From positions 22,057,564 to 22,121,563 of the forward strand of contig CM034595.1 of NCBI GenBank assembly GCA_020091685.1: a stretch of 64,000 nt of DNA. Direction: 5' to 3'. The position numbers and the translations under genes are program-made. The notes below the pieces were generated by a model that was not told the origin of the DNA, did no database searches, and saw only the letters and a list, made by a program, of their open reading frames with translations. Below, one piece after another: positions 59,317 to 64,000 of the stretch; position 1 is the first letter of the stretch; every line of letters begins with the position of its first letter. The DNA is from Lutjanus erythropterus. Its lineage: Eukaryota > Chordata > Actinopteri > Lutjaniformes > Lutjanidae.

Positions 59317-62300
59317 ATGACCTCACAGCAACCCAACAGTTCAGCCTCCAACAGCCCCACCAACATCTTGGGTTCTCCTTTCTCAGTAATCAGTCCCTCA
59401 CTTAACTCCCCAGTGGTCTCACCATCGCTGGGATTTGGACCCATCAGCAACAGTCAGGTAACTGACAGCCAATAGATTTTGTGAACTGATGTCACGGTGC
59501 ACTTCATTTATGTATTTAAGAAATTAGTGTGCTGTAGTTTTTGGGTACTTGTCTTTGCTTACATGGGATAAAGGCTATGCACACTGGTTTAGGGTACACT
59601 GCACTGCATATGTATAGCACAGAGAATTATCTGGATAAGCTTTTATAGGCATGCTGGACAGGTATCAAATACAGTCACCAATTAGTCAAACAAACAAAAA
59701 GCAATGTTGTCAATGACCATTATACATAATAAACCAAGGAGGTTAACATGTTTTAATTATTCTTTTTTTGTTGCACTGTGTATCCAGATCTCCTCTTCAG
59801 CACCCATATCAGGGATGCATTCAATCAGCAGCTCAGAAGATGTCAAGCCTCCATTTGGCCTGAGGCCCATGCCAGCTCACAGCCCTGGGCTAATGATGTC
59901 TCAGAAACGCTTGTGTGTCATCTGCGGAGACCGCTCTTCTGGTGAGTGAGTGCACGAAGAGCAGGATTAGCAGAAGTGAAACATCAGCTGGGGACTGTTT
60001 TATTTCATGGCCCCATCACTTACTGTCAGGTGTTTTTGCCTGTTTTTCCTCAACATTTGAACAAAATGGATATCAGCCACTGTTGCTAATGAAAATATAA
60101 ACCGTTTCCTTCACTGTGATTGGCCCACCACCCACTAACTGTACTTTTTTGAATTTGTGTAATTCACAGGCAAGCATTATGGAGTGTACAGCTGTGAGGG
60201 TTGCAAAGGTTTCTTCAAACGAACTGTGCGCAAAGACCTGAGCTATACCTGCAGGGATAACAAAGAGTGTTTGGTGGACAAACGCCAGCGCAATCGCTGC
60301 CAGTACTGCCGCTACCAGAAGTGCCTGGCCATGGGCATGAAGAGGGAAGGTATGCAAAAATACAGGGTTATATTAGAGGTTTAAGTTCATTTTGAGAGCC
60401 TGTTTGGCTAATTAAAGTTTAGGAAAACATTTTTTGCGAGTTATCTTACATGCAACTATACAAAAGTGTCGCACACTAGAATTTTCTGCAACATAGAGTT
60501 AAATATTTATTTTTAGACTAATGTAAACATTGGCAGTCAGTTAGATTTCTTAAATTAAGTAATCATGCCAAAGGAAGCCCAATTAAATCGATTAAGTAAT
60601 ATTGGATTAGGACAGTATTTCTGGCATTGGTGAGGGCGGATACTAGATTACATAAGCTAAAGGGTAGAGACGGGTGATTGGGGCTGGTTTATATAACTAA
60701 CCCCTCTCCATCTCTTCTCTTCATTTTCTCCTATTCTGCCCTTTCTCCATCTTTCAATAGTGATCAAACATGTAAAGTGGATAAAAGAAGATGGAAAAGA
60801 TGAGGGATGGATGAGTATGAAATTGAAATCTTAAAGAAATTGTATTGATGTTATTTAGAGAATTAGCCTGTTGTGTTAGACATGCAAAATTATTGACTGT
60901 GGGTTTTATACGTGAATAATGTACCCAGAAATGATGGAGAGCAATGATCACAGTGTATTTCCTTGTGATGATTGACTACTTTATTTAAAAATCAGTTAGA
61001 CAGCTGTAAGTTGTTAGTAACTGTATTTAAAATCTGATGGAGTGGCCTGGTGTTAAAGCAGCAAACAATATATTGGATCATATTCTAGTTAGGGCCTTCA
61101 TAGGCCACAGGGTCAGTTTCAGGTATCCTAAATATACACAGTATATGGGGTACATGTACTATGAGAAGTTTAAGCTCTTTACTAGTGTCTGATCTGTCAG
61201 TGAAATGGGTAGATTATATGCTACAGTGTCAGTATTTTCATTTTATGGGGGCAGCTGTGGCTCAAGATGTAGAGCAAGTTTATTTACTGATCTCCTTGGA
61301 CAAGACACTGAACCCCGGGTTGCTCCCCAGCCACTGGGGATGCACAAGCAGTGCATTCCTAACTGCCAGTCCCAAGCTCAGATAAATTAGGAGGTTTATG
61401 TCAGGAAGGGCATCCGGTGCGAAAAGCCTATGCCAAATCAAATATGCAGATCATAAAATCAGATTCCCATGCCGGGGTTTGCCATCGGGACACAGATGCT
61501 CCACTGTGAACAGTTGATCGGCTGTGGCGACCCCTAATGGGGAGCAGCTGAAAGAAGTAGTGTCAGTGTTTTCAAAGAGATTTAGACAGTTCTGTTGGTT
61601 TTTTGTTTGTTTTTCCACCTGATTTGATTTAGGGAAGTCAGAATATGTTGTACTATTTTTTTTTTTTTACTTTTAGATTAGATAACAGCTTCTGTTCTTC
61701 CACCTCACTGAGATATTAGTCTCATTTTTGATTATTGTAGATAACATAGACTAATTTTTTAAAACTGCTATTAATTTAACTTCACATGCTAGTCTCTAGG
61801 TTCCTCAGTTGTCCTTATGGTGTGTCATGCTTGTTGGGCAGCAACACTCTGGAGTCATGCTGCCATTTCAGAAGGAGAGGGAGAAAACAAATAGATTTCT
61901 AGATGCACTGTGATTCTGTCTTTAATGGTTCAGTTTTCGATTGTGAAACATTAAACTAATGCATGTAAGCTAACTCGAGGGCATGTTAATAACAAGCTCA
62001 TGCATGTAACTTCAGCCTGCCAGTTACTAAACTTATGTTGATAATGGAAGTAAATTCATCTGACTTGTGTCATGATGGATATGAATTATGCAGCTGTGAA
62101 TGTACTATACAGTAGAAAAAGTATGGAACTCAAAAAGAAGTATGTACAAAGATGCATTGAGAAACATTTCTTGTTCATTTCTCAGCACCCTGAATCAAAA
62201 TGCAGGGATTGCCAGCCCTACATTTCAGCAGTTCACCCAATTCAACACTCTGAAATAAATTTGTGTTGTTACTGACATCATAACATTTTAGCCAAGTCAG

Positions 62301-63983
62301 ATTAAAATTTGAAAAGGACTTTCTCAATGCAGCATAAACCCTGCAAGTTGGCAGGGTGGTAGTTTGCATAATATCATTCTTTAACCCATAAATTCATTAG
62401 TTTACATTTTTCTTTTCCTCAGAATCTTTTCATTCTTCAATATTTAACATCATCCCCTCCTCCAACCCCCCACCCCGACTGTGTCTGCTTATGTTTTGTC
62501 TGATGTAGCGGTCCAGGAGGAGCGCCAGAGGAACCGAGAGCGTGAAGGAGAGCTGGAGTTCAGTGTTGGGGTTAATGAGGAGATGCCTGTGGAGAAGATT
62601 TTAGAGGCAGAGACTGCTGTGGAGCAGAAGACCGAGCTTCACTCTGATGGTGGCTCTGCAGGAAACTCTGTGAGTGGTTACAGCATATCAATAAATATGA
62701 GAATCAATGCATTTATATCTGTTTATAAGGCTAGCATGATGGGTTTGGGCCTGAAGTATTTAAAATAACCTAATTAAAAACTTTAAAGAATATTCTTACT
62801 GTAGCTGGAGGGATTTGTGTTGGATGTACAACTAGTAAGAGTGACGTATTGTTTGGTTTCAGCCCCATGATGCCGTTACCAACATCTGTCAGACTGCAGA
62901 CAAACAACTGTTTGCCTTGGTGGAGTGGGCAAAAAGAATTCCTCATTTCTCTGAACTGCCCCTTGATGACCAGGTCATCCTTCTCCGTGCAGGTACGATC
63001 GAGCACCTTCAAAATCAACACAGAACACAGAGATCTGACCCAAGTTTATCAGGGGCAGATTATGAATGTTTCAGTGTTACAAAGTACTATCCTAAGTACT
63101 AAGAGAGAGTGACAAGGCCAACAAGGACACTTGTTTGTTTTCATTTTTTCAGTGTAAAAGCTGTCTTACGCAATGGCACTGCTATCTAAACCTGCCTAAT
63201 GAATTTTATGGAAAAAGAACCACAAAAATATTAAAACACAAGGAATTGTTATGTTATTACTGCATTCTTAACTGATTTGCCAGCAGAGCCAGAAAAAGCA
63301 TGTAAATTTACATTTTGCTGCCTTTAACTAACTGCAAAACAACTTGAATAATAAAATCTGTGAAACCTCCAAATTTTGCTAATGTTATAGATGGCCTGAA
63401 GTTGGTCTTTGTGCATGCATAAATTCAACAATAGATAACAATGTAAACAAATCTAAGTTAATACACAATAAAATATTTTTGAAGATGCCAATTTTGTCCA
63501 GTTGTATTTTGAAACAAAAATATATGCAGCTGTAGTGGGAGGGTTACAGAAGAATGTGAGCCTTGCACTGTGATAACAGTAGCTTCAGACAGTGGATAAT
63601 CAAGAACTAGTTCAGCAGACATGTGGGCAGAGTCACCTGATGTGAAAATGTGTTGTAGTCACTGTTGTTAGGTGTCTATTATTATGTGTTTTGTGATGTC
63701 TCAAAGGCTTTCAACCTCAGGAGGGAATTTTATACACAATTCACATTCATTCCTCTTTAAAACAGCTATTCATTGTGGCTGCAATTGCGCCTGCAGAATT
63801 AGTGTTTTGTTTTGTTTTTTTCACTTACCAGTGTTTAATTGTATTTCATTTCTCAGGGTGGAATGAGCTCCTCATTGCCTCATTCTCCCATCGCTCCATT
63901 GCTTTGAAGGATGGGGTTCTCCTGGCCTCTGAGCTGCAGCGAGACAATGCACACAGCGCAGGAGTTGGAGCCATTTTTGACAG
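59317..63983 (+). CDS. rxrb: Retinoid X receptor beta (5' part; continues past the window)
   Basis: Nuclear receptor that pairs with RAR, TR, VDR, PPAR and others at DNA direct repeats. Coding exons: 59317-59457, 59788-59941, 60170-60349, 62509-62669, 62863-62992 and 63857-63983, all phase-compatible. The start [16 protein letters not shown] is chosen because the upstream frame meets a TGA at 59266. The A/B region contains [20 protein letters not shown]. The DNA-binding domain has [20 protein letters not shown] with P-box CEGCK and ends [17 protein letters not shown]. The ligand domain includes [33 protein letters not shown] and [20 protein letters not shown] loop in helices 5-7 is two residues shorter than in other RXRs. 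The last visible exon ends in GAIFDR with donor GTATAC at 63984. Zebrafish has two beta-type RXRs; which one this matches I cannot say. Confidence 0.93.
60350..62508 (+). other. rxrb: rxrb intron between the DNA-binding domain and hinge exons
   Basis: A 2.2 kb intron containing a composite SINE-like element (61243-61560). The pyrimidine tract TCATCCCCTCCTCCAACCCC lies about 40 bases before the acceptor at 62508. No other exon. Confidence 0.6.
61243..61560 (+). mobile_element. Composite tRNA-headed SINE-like element in an rxrb intron
   Basis: The head GGGGGCAGCTGTGGCTCAAG plus ATGTAGAGC resembles a tRNA A-box region. The body CAAGACACTGAACCCCGGGT plus TGCTCCCC follows, then GGAAGGGCATCCGGTGCGAA, CCAAATCAAATATGCAGATC and the tail GGCGACCCCTAATGGGGAGC plus AGCTGAAAGAAG. 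These modules are frequent in fish genomes. No flanking duplication is clear. Confidence 0.65.
62993..63856 (+). other. rxrb: rxrb intron within the ligand-binding domain
   Basis: An 860-base intron interrupting the codon for Gly after LLRA. AT-rich, nothing recognisable in it. Confidence 0.6.
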
Positions 63984-64000
63984 GTATACAGGGTGGCTAA

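Noticed and set aside
59235..59450. 71-codon minus-strand open frame
   Set aside because: Antisense shadow of the first coding rxrb exon.

Overview
The window reads as nuclear DNA of a teleost fish, probably a spiny-rayed (percomorph) species. Genes are split into many short exons with GT-AG introns. The DNA is AT-rich and full of small inverted-repeat elements, SINE-like units and dispersed repeats of types familiar from fish genomes. No prokaryotic, organellar or CRISPR features are present.

Layout, left to right. 1-394 (+): last exons of an unidentified gene. 1697-5473 (-): a complete four-Ig-domain transmembrane receptor gene, tail to tail with the first. 6501-10775 (-): steroid 21-hydroxylase (cyp21a2). 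11478-18346 (-): a short tenascin-X-like gene (tnxb). 18347-27176: a gene desert with LINE and MITE debris, a CA microsatellite and a long fold-back element. 27177-44137 (-): complete complement C4 in about 41 exons. 44138-50339: intergenic, repeat-rich. 50340-53554 (-): a three-domain C-type lectin with a mucin-like linker. 53555-56400: intergenic. 56400-64000 (+): retinoid X receptor beta (rxrb), 5' part; it continues past the window.

C4, TNX and CYP21 are the core trio of the MHC class III (RCCX) region of tetrapods, and RXRB is an MHC-linked gene in mammals, so this looks like a fish counterpart of that region. All three core genes lie on one strand in the transcriptional order C4, TNX, CYP21. 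In mammals the order is C4, CYP21, TNX, with TNX inverted. An Ig receptor gene and a lectin gene flank the block and look immune-related.

Points that stand out: C4 has the thioester motif GCLEQ instead of GCGEQ, together with a catalytic His of the C4B type. RXRB has a two-residue-shorter loop in the ligand-binding domain. The tenascin has one EGF repeat, about four FN3 domains and long low-complexity N-terminal segments. The lectin has a CTLD-CTLD-mucin-CTLD architecture. One cyp21a2 intron appears to use a GC donor. Exon boundaries come from reading splice sites and frame by eye. Boundaries given as exact were traced base by base; the others are approximate.
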